Shown here: positions 16,825-24,638 of the stretch, piece after piece
Position numbering within the stretch: the stretch's first letter is position 1
Layout of the letters: every line of letters begins with the position of its first letter
Assembly (NCBI RefSeq): GCF_900302495.1
Contig: NZ_OMKW01000002.1
Span: 744,001 to 808,000 of the forward strand
Source: Pontivivens insulae
GTDB lineage: Bacteria > Pseudomonadota > Alphaproteobacteria > Rhodobacterales > Rhodobacteraceae
Direction: 5' to 3'
DNA: 64,000 nt
Made by a program: the position numbers and the translations under genes
The notes under the pieces: generated by a model
Database searches by the model: none
Told to the model about the DNA's origin: nothing
The model's input: the letters and a program-made list of their open reading frames with translations, nothing else

Positions 16825-17991
16825 TTACTCAGTGGTGTCTACTGTTCCGATCAGGGACCAGCTGCCGCCCTGGATTTGTGAGATGAAGACTTCCTCGGAG
16901 CCCGCGTGATCGCCCGGACCCATTTCCATCCGGTTGCCCGCGATGGCATCGTCATAGCTGAGCCCTTCCATCGCCGCGGTGAAGCTTTCCAGGGTCAGGT
17001 CAGGGCCTGCAGCCTCAAGTGCTTCAACCATCGCCGCAGCAGCGGAGCGGCCGAGAAGCGCGCCGGTGCCAGGGAACTCCCCCGTACGCTCCTGCATAGA
17101 GGCGACCCAGGCGGCCACTTCCTCGTTGCCCATGCGCGCTTCAAGATCCTGCCAACCCGCACCGGCATAAAGCCCTTCGGTGATGCCGCCTGGCACCTTC
17201 GCAATAGCGGTGTGGAAGCCCGCGGAGCTTACGAGGAAGTCGACATCATCCCAACCCATTTGCTTGGCCGTTGCCACAACGGTGATCGTCGGGCGGATCG
17301 TCAGAGCGATGGTGATGAGATCGCAGCCCGCTTCCCGCAGACGCGCAAGCGCACCGGTGAAGTCGCTTTCATCAGGGCGGTGTGTGGTTTCGGTCAGGTA
17401 CTCAACACCATCGCGATCACCGGCCTCATCCACCGTGGCCATGTGAATTTCCTCACCGAAGTCGGAGGGGATATACATCGAGCAGGCCTGCGTGCGATCG
17501 TTCGTCTCCATCAGATAACCCGCAGCCGCACGCACCGCGTCATAATAGGATGCAGTGGCGACGTAGCGGAGCTCTTCGGGCCCTTCGAGCATCTGACGCG
17601 CCGCGGTCAGCGGAAAGACGCTGGGCACGTTGTTTGGATCCATCACGCGGAAGGCGGCGAGGTTGTGCGGCGTCCCAAGGCTGAGCAGCATCGCAAACAC
17701 CTCGTCGCGGTTGACGAGCTTGTTGGCGGCCTGGGCCGCGCGCGGCACCTGATAGCCATGATCCTCAACGATATAGCGGATTTGGCGACCATGGATGCCG
17801 CCATTGGCGTTCACTTCCTCAAACAGCGCATTTGCCGCCTCAACCGCGGGAACCGAGAATGCAGCAAAGCCGCCGGAAAGGTCATGGAATGCGCCAATGC
17901 GGATTTCGTCATCTGTGACACCGCGGGTCTGCGCACTGGCGCCAGTTGCCATCAAGGCGGCGGCAGCAAGGGCTGCAAAAGTCTTTTTCAT
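16825..17991 (-). CDS. Branched-chain-type ABC importer, periplasmic substrate-binding protein
   Basis: This 388-residue protein has a signal peptide (MKKTFAALAAAALMATGASA), then the LivK-like fold opening with DDEIRIGAFHDLSGGFAAF. The ATG at 17991 has a GGAGGAAA site, and the frame upstream of it is not needed. It belongs to the HAAT family, whose members bind branched amino acids, short amides, aromatic acids or other small acids. The operon also encodes an acyl-CoA synthetase and an SRPBCC protein. A carboxylic-acid ligand is therefore more likely than leucine, but that is inference. It is the last gene of the operon and is followed by a strong terminator. Confidence 0.9.
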   Translation of the reverse strand: MKKTFAALAAAALMATGASAQTRGVTDDEIRIGAFHDLSGGFAAFSVPAVEAANALFEEVNANGGIHGRQIRYIVEDHGYQVPRAAQAANKLVNRDEVFAMLLSLGTPHNLAAFRVMDPNNVPSVFPLTAARQMLEGPEELRYVATASYYDAVRAAAGYLMETNDRTQACSMYIPSDFGEEIHMATVDEAGDRDGVEYLTETTHRPDESDFTGALARLREAGCDLITIALTIRPTITVVATAKQMGWDDVDFLVSSAGFHTAIAKVPGGITEGLYAGAGWQDLEARMGNEEVAAWVASMQERTGEFPGTGALLGRSAAAAMVEALEAAGPDLTLESFTAAMEGLSYDDAIAGNRMEMGPGDHAGSEEVFISQIQGGSWSLIGTVDTTE

Positions 17992-18104
17992 GGGTTTCCT
18001 CCAGTTGGATTGAGCGCGGGATTTTCCCGTCATTCTGGTCAGCTTATGGCGTGTTCTTGCTTTTGGCGAGGGGACGTATAAGCGGCCCCCACGCGGTCTA
18101 TGGA

Positions 18105-19916
18105 TCAGTACATCTGTTCAATGAGATCAGCGTGTTTCTTTTCGACAAAAGCACGCTTCAGCTTCATTGTCGGTGTCAGCTCATCATCCTCTGCCGTCAG
18201 CAGAACGTCGATCAGGCGGAAATATTTGATCTGTTCGACATTTGCGAAGTCCTTGTTGACCTCGGTGACGACAGTGCCAATCAACTCGACAACTTCAGGG
18301 GCGGCACAAAGGGACGCGAAGTCGCTGAACGGGACCTGATGGTCCTGTGCAAATTTCTCAACATTTTCCTGATCGATCATGATCAGCACTGTGAGGTATT
18401 TCCGCCGATCACCGATGACCACAGCGTCAGAGACATAGGGAGAGAACTTCAAACGGCTCTCGATCTCGGCCGGTGTAATGTTCTTGCCGCCTGCCGTGAT
18501 GATGATGTCTTTGACGCGACCCGTGATGGTCAGCGCTCCGTCATTGCCAATGCGCCCGACATCTCCGGTGTGCAGCCAGCCGTCCCGTATATCTTCGGCG
18601 GTTTTCTCCGGCTTTCGCCAATATCCTTTGAAGACATTCGGGCCTTTGACGCAAATCTCGCCATTGTCCGCAATGCGCAACTCGGTTCCCGGCAACTTCG
18701 GCCCCACAGTGCCAATGCGGTTGTCCCCGATCATGTTGACGGATGCGACGCCCGATGTCTCGGTCATGCCATAGCCTTCGAGCAGCGTGACACCGATGGA
18801 CGCGTACCACTCGATCAGTTGGGGCGAGATCGGGGCGGCCCCGGTTGTAGAGCGTCGGTTGCGGTCCATTCCGATAAGCTGTCGCAGATTGCGCAACACG
18901 AAATAGTCCCAAAACCAATGCATCGCCCCGGCCTTGCCTTCGGCCGCGGCGGCGCCGCTGGCAAGCGCCTTGTCAAAGGCCCAGCGACCGAATGGCGTTG
19001 CCTCGGAGCGCAAGATCATGATCCTTGAATAGATCTTTTCCCAGACGCGCGGCACAGCGGTAAAGATGTGGGGCGAGACCTCACGCAGGTTGTCGAAGAC
19101 TGTGTCAGGGCTTTCCGCAAAATTCACGGTTGAACCGACCGCGATCGGATATTCGACGGAGACGATCCGTTCGAGGACATGGCACAGCGGCAGAAAACAC
19201 AGCTGCTCGTCCTTGGGGTCGACGGTCAGAACCTGCTGGCCGGACCACATCTGGAACAGCATGTTTTCGTGACTGATCATCGCACCTTTCGGCGGCCCTG
19301 TGGTGCCGGAGGTGTAGATCAACATCCGGGTATCTTCGGGCTGGCTCTTCTCGATCTCTGCGATGAATTTGCGCGGGCCGTCTGAGACGCCCTCCCCCAA
19401 AGCATAGAGGTCGTCGAGGAACATCACCTTGGGGTGAGAGAAGGCACGCAGGCCCTTTTTGTCAAAGACGATCACCTTGATCAGGCTGGGCACCCGATCC
19501 TGCACTTCGAGATATTTGTCGAGCTGCTCGTCATTCTCGACGAAGAGAAACGCGCTTTCGGAGTCGTTGACCAGGTATTCGAGCTGGCTCGCACTGTCCG
19601 TTGTATAGACGCCTGACGGAATGCCACCGACAGCTGCGACGGCGAGGTCACAATAGAGCCACTCTTTGTTGTCCTCGCTTAAGATCGAAACGGGCGTGCC
19701 ACGGGTCAAACCCATCTCAAGCAAGCCCAGACCGATGGCCTGCGACCGGTCATACCAATCCGTCCAGGAATAGGCCTGCCAAATGCCAAAGTCCTTTTCA
19801 CGGTGCGCCGTCGCACTGCCCCGCTCCTTACATTTGGCCGCCCAGAGCTTTACGACGGTATCGTGCCCTTCGAACGTAATGGGGCTGGGTGGGGTAAGAT
19901 CCTGAAAGTCCTTCAT
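18105..19916 (-). CDS. AMP-forming acyl-CoA synthetase, long-chain type
   Basis: This 603-residue protein activates a fatty or other carboxylic acid with ATP and CoA. The P-loop-like AMP motif YTSGTTGPPKGAM lies near residue 200 and GYGMTETSG near 380. The C-terminal hinge and lysine region follows (WLHTGDVGRIGNDG, GRVKDIIITAGGKNI). Length and the C-terminal REV-type extension match long-chain FadD15/ACSL-like enzymes. Its ATG overlaps the stop of a 56-residue membrane protein by 4 bp. Co-transcription with an importer suggests capture and immediate CoA activation of the imported acid. Confidence 0.92.
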   Translation of the reverse strand: MKDFQDLTPPSPITFEGHDTVVKLWAAKCKERGSATAHREKDFGIWQAYSWTDWYDRSQAIGLGLLEMGLTRGTPVSILSEDNKEWLYCDLAVAAVGGIPSGVYTTDSASQLEYLVNDSESAFLFVENDEQLDKYLEVQDRVPSLIKVIVFDKKGLRAFSHPKVMFLDDLYALGEGVSDGPRKFIAEIEKSQPEDTRMLIYTSGTTGPPKGAMISHENMLFQMWSGQQVLTVDPKDEQLCFLPLCHVLERIVSVEYPIAVGSTVNFAESPDTVFDNLREVSPHIFTAVPRVWEKIYSRIMILRSEATPFGRWAFDKALASGAAAAEGKAGAMHWFWDYFVLRNLRQLIGMDRNRRSTTGAAPISPQLIEWYASIGVTLLEGYGMTETSGVASVNMIGDNRIGTVGPKLPGTELRIADNGEICVKGPNVFKGYWRKPEKTAEDIRDGWLHTGDVGRIGNDGALTITGRVKDIIITAGGKNITPAEIESRLKFSPYVSDAVVIGDRRKYLTVLIMIDQENVEKFAQDHQVPFSDFASLCAAPEVVELIGTVVTEVNKDFANVEQIKYFRLIDVLLTAEDDELTPTMKLKRAFVEKKHADLIEQMY

Positions 19917-20083
19917 GCCCGGTCCCCTTTGTTCTTGATGTGCAGCACCGTCAGCACGGCCAGTGCAATCAGGCCGACTGCGACGCCGGATAGCTGCTGA
20001 CTGGCCGTCGGGGCGACAAAGCTCGCCAAGCCCGCCAGGGCGATGATGACCAAAAGGGTGGTGCGTTTCTGTCCGAAATTCAT
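19913..20083 (-). CDS. 56-residue membrane protein, second of a coupled pair
   Basis: The sequence begins MNFGQKRTTLLVIIALAGLA and has two hydrophobic stretches (LLVIIALAGLASFV and LSGVAVGLIALAVLTVLHI) separated by a short polar turn, ending in a basic tail. A GGGGAAGAGGA ribosome site sits before the ATG at 20083. Its start overlaps the previous small gene by 4 bp (ATGA), and its stop overlaps the acyl-CoA synthetase start by 4 bp. That tight coupling argues that it is real. Function is unknown; it could be an accessory subunit of the importer or a membrane tether for the synthetase. Confidence 0.72.
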   Translation of the reverse strand: MNFGQKRTTLLVIIALAGLASFVAPTASQQLSGVAVGLIALAVLTVLHIKNKGDRA

Positions 20084-20250
20084 TCCTCTTCCCCTTTCTG
20101 TCGATATGCGATCACGATTGCCGCAAGGGCCATCACACCGGCGATCGAGAAACCGATGATCTGCAAGGCTGTGTCATCGGCCAGGCCGCCAAACAGGAAG
20201 CCCGCGACCATCAGCAGACCGACAAAGCGGATGGCGTTGTTCAGCGCCAT
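20080..20250 (-). CDS. 56-residue membrane protein, first of a coupled pair
   Basis: The sequence begins MALNNAIRFVGLLMVAGFLF and has two predicted membrane helices (VGLLMVAGFLFGGLA and IIGFSIAGVMALAAIVIAY) with a DD turn between them and a KGEEE tail. The ribosome site GGAAGAGGAAG lies just before the ATG at 20250. The start lies 10 bp inside the end of the livF homologue and the end overlaps the next small gene by 4 bp. Both small proteins have the same length and topology and may form a pair. No family is recognised. Confidence 0.72.
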   Translation of the reverse strand: MALNNAIRFVGLLMVAGFLFGGLADDTALQIIGFSIAGVMALAAIVIAYRQKGEEE

Positions 20251-21011
20251 GTCTTCTTCCTCTTCCAGCGTTTTTGGTCGCGCTGGCCGTCGGAATGACC
20301 GCCGCCGAGGTAGAATTCCTGAATGTCTTCCGAGGCGAGCAGCTTTGACGCCTCTCCGGCCATCACAATGCGTCCAATCTCAAGCACGTACCCGAAATCG
20401 GCGGTGTTCAGAGCGACTTGCGCGTTTTGTTCGACCAACAGCATCGTCACGCCCTGCTCTTTGTTCAGGCGTTTGATGATCTCGAAGATCTCCTGCACCA
20501 AAAGTGGCGAGAGGCCCAGGCTTGGTTCATCCAGCAACATCAACTGCGGACGGGCGAGCAAACCGCGCCCGATGGCGAGCATCTGCTGCTGTCCGCCCGA
20601 AAGCGTGCCCGCAATCTGGCCGCGCCGCTCCTTCAGGATTGGGAAATAGCCAAAGCACATCTCTATATCGGCGTCGATCTCCTTGTCGCGACGTGTATAG
20701 GCGCCAAGGCGGAGGTTCTCCTCCACTGTCAGGAATGGAAATACCTCGCGGCCTTCGGGGACGTGGGCCATGCCCTTCTTGACCATCTGATCCGGCTCGG
20801 ACCCATCGGTGCGGTCGCCGAGGAAGGTAACGGTGCCTTTCTCTGGATCAAGCGCGCCAGAGACGGTCTTCATCAGGGTGGTTTTGCCTGCCCCATTCGC
20901 CCCAAGGATGGTGACGATCTGACCCTTGGGCACGTCAATAGACACACCGCGTAGCGCCATGATCGGGCCGTAGAAAGTCTCGACATTGCGAACTTCGAGC
21001 ACGTTGGTCAT
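20241..21011 (-). CDS. Branched-chain-type ABC importer ATPase, LivF homologue
   Basis: This 256-residue ATPase has Walker A GANGAGKTTL, the signature LSGGQQQMLAIGRGLLA and Walker B LMLLDEPSLGLSPLL, followed by the H-loop region. The LSGGQQQM form and overall length are typical of LivF. The C-terminus carries a basic extension (KRWKRKK). It powers uptake together with the LivG homologue. It is separated from livG by an unusual 199-bp spacer of hairpins, while all other junctions in the operon are tight. Confidence 0.92.
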   Translation of the reverse strand: MTNVLEVRNVETFYGPIMALRGVSIDVPKGQIVTILGANGAGKTTLMKTVSGALDPEKGTVTFLGDRTDGSEPDQMVKKGMAHVPEGREVFPFLTVEENLRLGAYTRRDKEIDADIEMCFGYFPILKERRGQIAGTLSGGQQQMLAIGRGLLARPQLMLLDEPSLGLSPLLVQEIFEIIKRLNKEQGVTMLLVEQNAQVALNTADFGYVLEIGRIVMAGEASKLLASEDIQEFYLGGGHSDGQRDQKRWKRKKTWR

Positions 21012-21210
21012 GTCGGCTCCCCCGAATTGGTGAGGACGGTGCCCGCGCCGCGCGGGGGGCAGAATGCCCGTCCCGGGGGGGCGGTGCGGGCATCATCCGG
21101 CGTGCCGCCGGACGGAACAGCAATTCGACGCCGCATGCCCCGAACTTGATCCGCGGCCGCGTTGTTCAAGGCGGCCCCGGCTCGGAGGCCGGGGCGTGTT
21201 GCGCTCATAG
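21012..21210. repeat. GC-rich triple-hairpin spacer (REP-like) inside the ABC operon
   Basis: No reading frame is convincing here. Three hairpins lie in tandem: CCCGCG/CGCGGG (21042-21056), TCCGGCG/CGCCGGA with a 3-base loop (21096-21112), and GCCCCGGC/GCCGGGGC (21174-21195). The word CCCCGAACTTGATCCG (21139-21154) resembles extragenic palindromic repeats common in alphaproteobacteria. It may tune the ratio of the two ATPases or stabilise mRNA segments. Confidence 0.55.
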
Positions 21211-21975
21211 TCATGCCGCTGTCCCCAGATACGCTTCGATAACCTTCGGATCGCTCTGCACTTCGGCACTTGTGCCCATGGACAGAGGCTTGCCCTCGGC
21301 CACGGCGAGGACGCGGTCGGACACCGCGCTCACGAGGCTCATGTCATGTTCCACCATCAGGACCGTAAGGCCCAAATCCTTTTGCATGTCCTCGATCCAG
21401 AAGGCCATGTCGGCGGTTTCCTCCACCGACAGGCCCGAGGCGGGCTCGTCGAGAAGGATCAGTTTCGGGTCAGAGGCCAGCGCGCGGGCAATCTCAACCA
21501 CCTTGCGCACGCCGTAGGGCAGACCCGCGATCATCTTGTCGCGATAGGCCGCAAGGTCGAGAAAATCGATCACCTCCTCTACGGCGCGACGCGCCTCCCG
21601 CTCATTATTGCGGGAGCGGGGCAGATGCAGCACATCCTCTACCCAACTCGCGCGCCGCTTGGTGTGGCCGCCGACCAGCAAGTTTTGCAGGACCGTCGAA
21701 TGGTCGAAAAGCTCGATATTCTGGAACGTGCGCGCGATCCCCAATTCAGCGATATGGTGGGCGGGGGTCTGTGTGATGTCCTCACCCGCAAACAGGATCT
21801 TGCCGTGGGTCGGTTGATAGAAGCGAGAAATGAGATTGAAAATCGTCGACTTTCCGGCCCCATTCGGGCCGACGATGGTGAAGACCTCCCCTTCCTCCAC
21901 ATCGAAGGAAACACCGTCCACGGCTTTTACCCCGCCGAAATGGATCGCGAGATCGGTGACGCTGAGAAGGCTCAT
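21211..21975 (-). CDS. Branched-chain-type ABC importer ATPase, LivG homologue
   Basis: This 254-residue ATPase has Walker A GPNGAGKSTIF, a LivG-type ARTFQNIELF Q-loop, a signature region (GLPYGVRKVVEIARALA) and Walker B LILLDEPASGLS. The canonical LSGGQ is replaced by LPYGVRK, as is usual in LivG proteins. Its start overlaps the livM homologue by 4 bp. It forms a heterodimer with the LivF homologue to drive import through the LivH and LivM permeases. Confidence 0.92.
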   Translation of the reverse strand: MSLLSVTDLAIHFGGVKAVDGVSFDVEEGEVFTIVGPNGAGKSTIFNLISRFYQPTHGKILFAGEDITQTPAHHIAELGIARTFQNIELFDHSTVLQNLLVGGHTKRRASWVEDVLHLPRSRNNEREARRAVEEVIDFLDLAAYRDKMIAGLPYGVRKVVEIARALASDPKLILLDEPASGLSVEETADMAFWIEDMQKDLGLTVLMVEHDMSLVSAVSDRVLAVAEGKPLSMGTSAEVQSDPKVIEAYLGTAA

Positions 21976-23069
21976 CGCATCCGCTCCGTCTTGAGATAGC
22001 TCTTAGAGCGTTTGAACATGTCGCGGCGCGCCAGCGGGAAGAGCTCCCATTGCGCCTTAACCTTCCGGTAGAAGCCATAAAGTCCCTGCGGTTCGTAAAC
22101 GATGAACACGATGATGATCGCGGCAAAGACGGCCGTATCCAGGCCGGGATAGGCCGATATATCGATCCCCGCAGTACCCTGTAGAAAGTCGCGCACAATG
22201 GCGATGCCCTGCGGCAAGAGCCCGACGACAATGGCCCCGAAGAATGCCCCGTGGATCGAGCCGAGCCCGCCGATCACGACCTGAAGCACCATGGTGATCG
22301 AGATCAGGATCAGGAAACTCTCATAGTTCACGATCTGGACGAAGTGAGCATAAAGCCCGCCCGCAAGGCCGGTCACAGCGCAGGAGAGGCCGAATGCAAG
22401 CGCCTTGGTGCGTGTCACGTTCACTCCCAACGCACGGGCTGACACCTCACTGTCGCGCACCGCCAGAAAGGATCGCCCCGTCGCGGACCGAAGAAGGTTC
22501 GCATAGGCGAGCGTCACAAGCACCGTGCAGACCAGACACAGGAAATAGAACAGCTTTGGCGTGCCATAGCGGTCGATCATCGTGCCGAAAATCTCAATGG
22601 GCGGCGCGAACACCCCCATCACCCCGCCGGTATAGGGTTCTGCAATGATCGCCACGTCCTCGACAATGATGGAGAGTGCGATAGTGGCGATGGCCAGATA
22701 GATGCCCGAAAGCCGCAGGATTGGCAGTGCGATGATTGCCCCGACAACGCCCGTGAAAATCGCGGCCATGGGAAGGGCGAGCAGAAACGGGATGCCCTGC
22801 TCCATGAACCAGAGGTTAGAGAATGCGCCCATCGCAAGGAACGCCGCGTGCCCAAGGCTCACCTGCCCCGTATGACCGGCCAGGATCATCAGCCCCATGC
22901 CTGCGATGCACCAGATCAGAACAAGCGTGATCTCACCCGTCAGGTAGTCAGAGACCACGAACGGCAAGGCGCACATCAGGCCCAACAGAACCGCATATTT
23001 CAGCAGGCGGGCGCGGTCCTCGAACAAGCGAATATCGTCGTCATAGCTGGCTTTGAAATGAACTTTCAT
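21972..23069 (-). CDS. Branched-chain-type ABC importer permease, LivM homologue
   Basis: This 365-residue permease has about nine membrane segments, a long charged N-terminal stretch and the conserved GHTGQVSLGHAAFLAMGAF motif near residue 65. The EAA-like loop (RSATGRSFLAVRDSEVSARALGVN) contacts the ATPases. Its ATG overlaps the SRPBCC gene by 4 bp (ATGA) and its end overlaps livG by 4 bp. It pairs with the LivH homologue to form the translocation path. Confidence 0.92.
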   Translation of the reverse strand: MKVHFKASYDDDIRLFEDRARLLKYAVLLGLMCALPFVVSDYLTGEITLVLIWCIAGMGLMILAGHTGQVSLGHAAFLAMGAFSNLWFMEQGIPFLLALPMAAIFTGVVGAIIALPILRLSGIYLAIATIALSIIVEDVAIIAEPYTGGVMGVFAPPIEIFGTMIDRYGTPKLFYFLCLVCTVLVTLAYANLLRSATGRSFLAVRDSEVSARALGVNVTRTKALAFGLSCAVTGLAGGLYAHFVQIVNYESFLILISITMVLQVVIGGLGSIHGAFFGAIVVGLLPQGIAIVRDFLQGTAGIDISAYPGLDTAVFAAIIIVFIVYEPQGLYGFYRKVKAQWELFPLARRDMFKRSKSYLKTERMR

Positions 23070-23551
23070 GCCGGATGTCCCTCCAGAGGGTCGGGGCCTG
23101 CGGAATAGTCGAACCCATTGGCGATCAATTGCTGCCAGCGCGTGTGCCGGTGGCGGAAGAAAGAAGGATAGAGAGAGCCTGCGATCAGGGATGCCGGGCC
23201 CGTCAGGTTCAGAACATCGGTGTAGCGGGTCCCCTTCCCCTCAGGCTCGACCATCATAACATGGTCCCAGCCGTTGAGGCCCTCGGCCGTCTGGCGCAAT
23301 GCATATCGTCCGGCGGTCGTATCGGGGTATTCGACGCGAAAGCTCTGCACGCCCGATGGCATCATCCCGTAGAACCGCGCGGCCATGCGGTAGTCCCGCT
23401 CTTCCCATTCCTCGGGCCAGCTTGTCGGCTCCATGATGCGGAAGGTCACGCGCGGGGCGCAGATATAGCGCAAAAGGGCAGTACGTTTGAGGTTCGCCCA
23501 GACACGTTCCGGCGATGTGGCGAAAGTTGAGCTGAGTTCGAAACGCGACAT
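23066..23551 (-). CDS. SRPBCC (START-like) domain protein encoded within the ABC operon
   Basis: This 161-residue protein starts at ATG 23551 (MSRFELSSTF), with an AGAAGG site, 4 bp after the livH homologue's stop. The START/Bet v1-type helix-grip pattern is visible: an N-terminal strand with SPERVWANL, central beta strands, and a long C-terminal helix ending in HTRWQQLIANGF. Such domains hold hydrophobic small molecules. Position between two permease genes and coupling on both sides imply a role linked to the imported substrate, perhaps binding it or its CoA ester in the cytoplasm. That function is inferred. Confidence 0.75.
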   Translation of the reverse strand: MSRFELSSTFATSPERVWANLKRTALLRYICAPRVTFRIMEPTSWPEEWEERDYRMAARFYGMMPSGVQSFRVEYPDTTAGRYALRQTAEGLNGWDHVMMVEPEGKGTRYTDVLNLTGPASLIAGSLYPSFFRHRHTRWQQLIANGFDYSAGPDPLEGHPA

Positions 23552-23555
23552 CCGC

Positions 23556-24437
23556 TCACACCTTCTTTTGAGCGATCTGGGCGAAAAGGCCACCCGGTCG
23601 CAGGATGAGCACCAGCAGCATCAGCGCGTAAGGCGCGATCTGGGCCGAGCCGGAGGGCGCGTAACGCGCGGCGAACTGCTCGACCACGCCGATCAGCAGC
23701 CCGCCCATCAAGGCGCCGGGCAACGAACCAAACCCACCAATCACAGCAGCGGCAAACGCCTTGATGCCGAAGAGCAGGCCTACGGCAGGCTCAATCGCGC
23801 CTTTGGCCGCAAAGAGCACACCGGCAATGGCGGACACGACCCCGGACAGACCCCAAACGATGGAGTTCACCCGCTTTACGGGGATGCCCATGTAATAGGC
23901 CGCCATCTGGTTTTGAGAACTGGCCTGCATCGCCATGCCAAGGCGCGTGCGCCCGAAGAACAGCCACAGCGAAAAGGTCAGCGCGCAGGTGGCGAAGATG
24001 ATGATGACGTCCACCACGGCGATGGAAATGCCCGCAAACCGCCAGACGTCGCCGGCAAACGGCGTCTCGAGGCTGACGGGATCGTAACCAAAATAGGTGC
24101 CCGCAAAGAAACGCAGAATGAAGCCAAGTGCGATGGTCAGGATCACCATCGCGAATTGGGGCTGTCCGAAAATCGCCCGCAGCACGAAACGGTCCAGCGC
24201 ATAGGAAAAGGCCCCCAGCACCAGGGCGGCCGCAACGAGGCCGATGATGAAAGGCAAATCAGCGCCATTGGCGTTGATGAACGTGATCCCTAGGAACGCG
24301 CCCAACATCAGCATATCGCCCTGGGCAAAGTTCACCGCCTCGGACGCTTTATAGATCAGTACGAAACCAAGGGCGACCAGCCCATAGATACAGCCATTGG
24401 CAATGCCGCCAATCAGCAGTTGAAGCACGTCTGCCAC
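23556..24437 (-). CDS. Branched-chain-type ABC importer permease, LivH homologue
   Basis: This 293-residue permease has eight or so membrane segments. I choose GTG at 24437 because GGGAGGA lies seven bases upstream; an ATG at 24452 would sit on top of that site. Typical motifs are GIANGCIYGLVALGFVLIYK at the start, EAVNFAQGDMLMLGAF, and the EAA loop with RTRLGMAMQASSQNQMAAYYMGI. It is the first gene of the operon, divergent from edd, so the operon promoter should lie between 24438 and about 24600. Confidence 0.92.
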   Translation of the reverse strand: MADVLQLLIGGIANGCIYGLVALGFVLIYKASEAVNFAQGDMLMLGAFLGITFINANGADLPFIIGLVAAALVLGAFSYALDRFVLRAIFGQPQFAMVILTIALGFILRFFAGTYFGYDPVSLETPFAGDVWRFAGISIAVVDVIIIFATCALTFSLWLFFGRTRLGMAMQASSQNQMAAYYMGIPVKRVNSIVWGLSGVVSAIAGVLFAAKGAIEPAVGLLFGIKAFAAAVIGGFGSLPGALMGGLLIGVVEQFAARYAPSGSAQIAPYALMLLVLILRPGGLFAQIAQKKV

Positions 24438-24575
24438 GTGCGATCCTCCCATATCGTGGGCCAGTCGTTAATCGCCGGTCCCTACAGGCTTAAGGATGAT
24501 GAAGGATTTGCGTTTGGCAAGTGCGCCAAAGCAGACATTTGACTGACGTAACGGAAATTCGTCTCCGCGCGGTGG

Positions 24576-24604
24576 TTTACCTTCAAACCAACCCGCCCTA
24601 TACC
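24576..24604 (+). promoter_or_regulatory. Candidate sigma-70-type promoter of edd
   Basis: TTTACC (24576-24581) and TATACC (24599-24604) are separated by 17 bp and lie 34 bp upstream of the edd start. The elements are moderate matches, and this is a proposal only. Confidence 0.35.
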
Positions 24605-24638
24605 CTTGGGCAAATGCCAAACAGCTGGGAGAATGCCC

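Noticed and set aside
16906-18081. 391-codon plus-strand open frame
   Set aside because: Fully antisense to the substrate-binding protein gene, which has a signal peptide and a good ribosome site; shadow of GC-rich codon use.
17946-19028. 360-codon plus-strand open frame
   Set aside because: Antisense to the acyl-CoA synthetase; no recognisable motifs.
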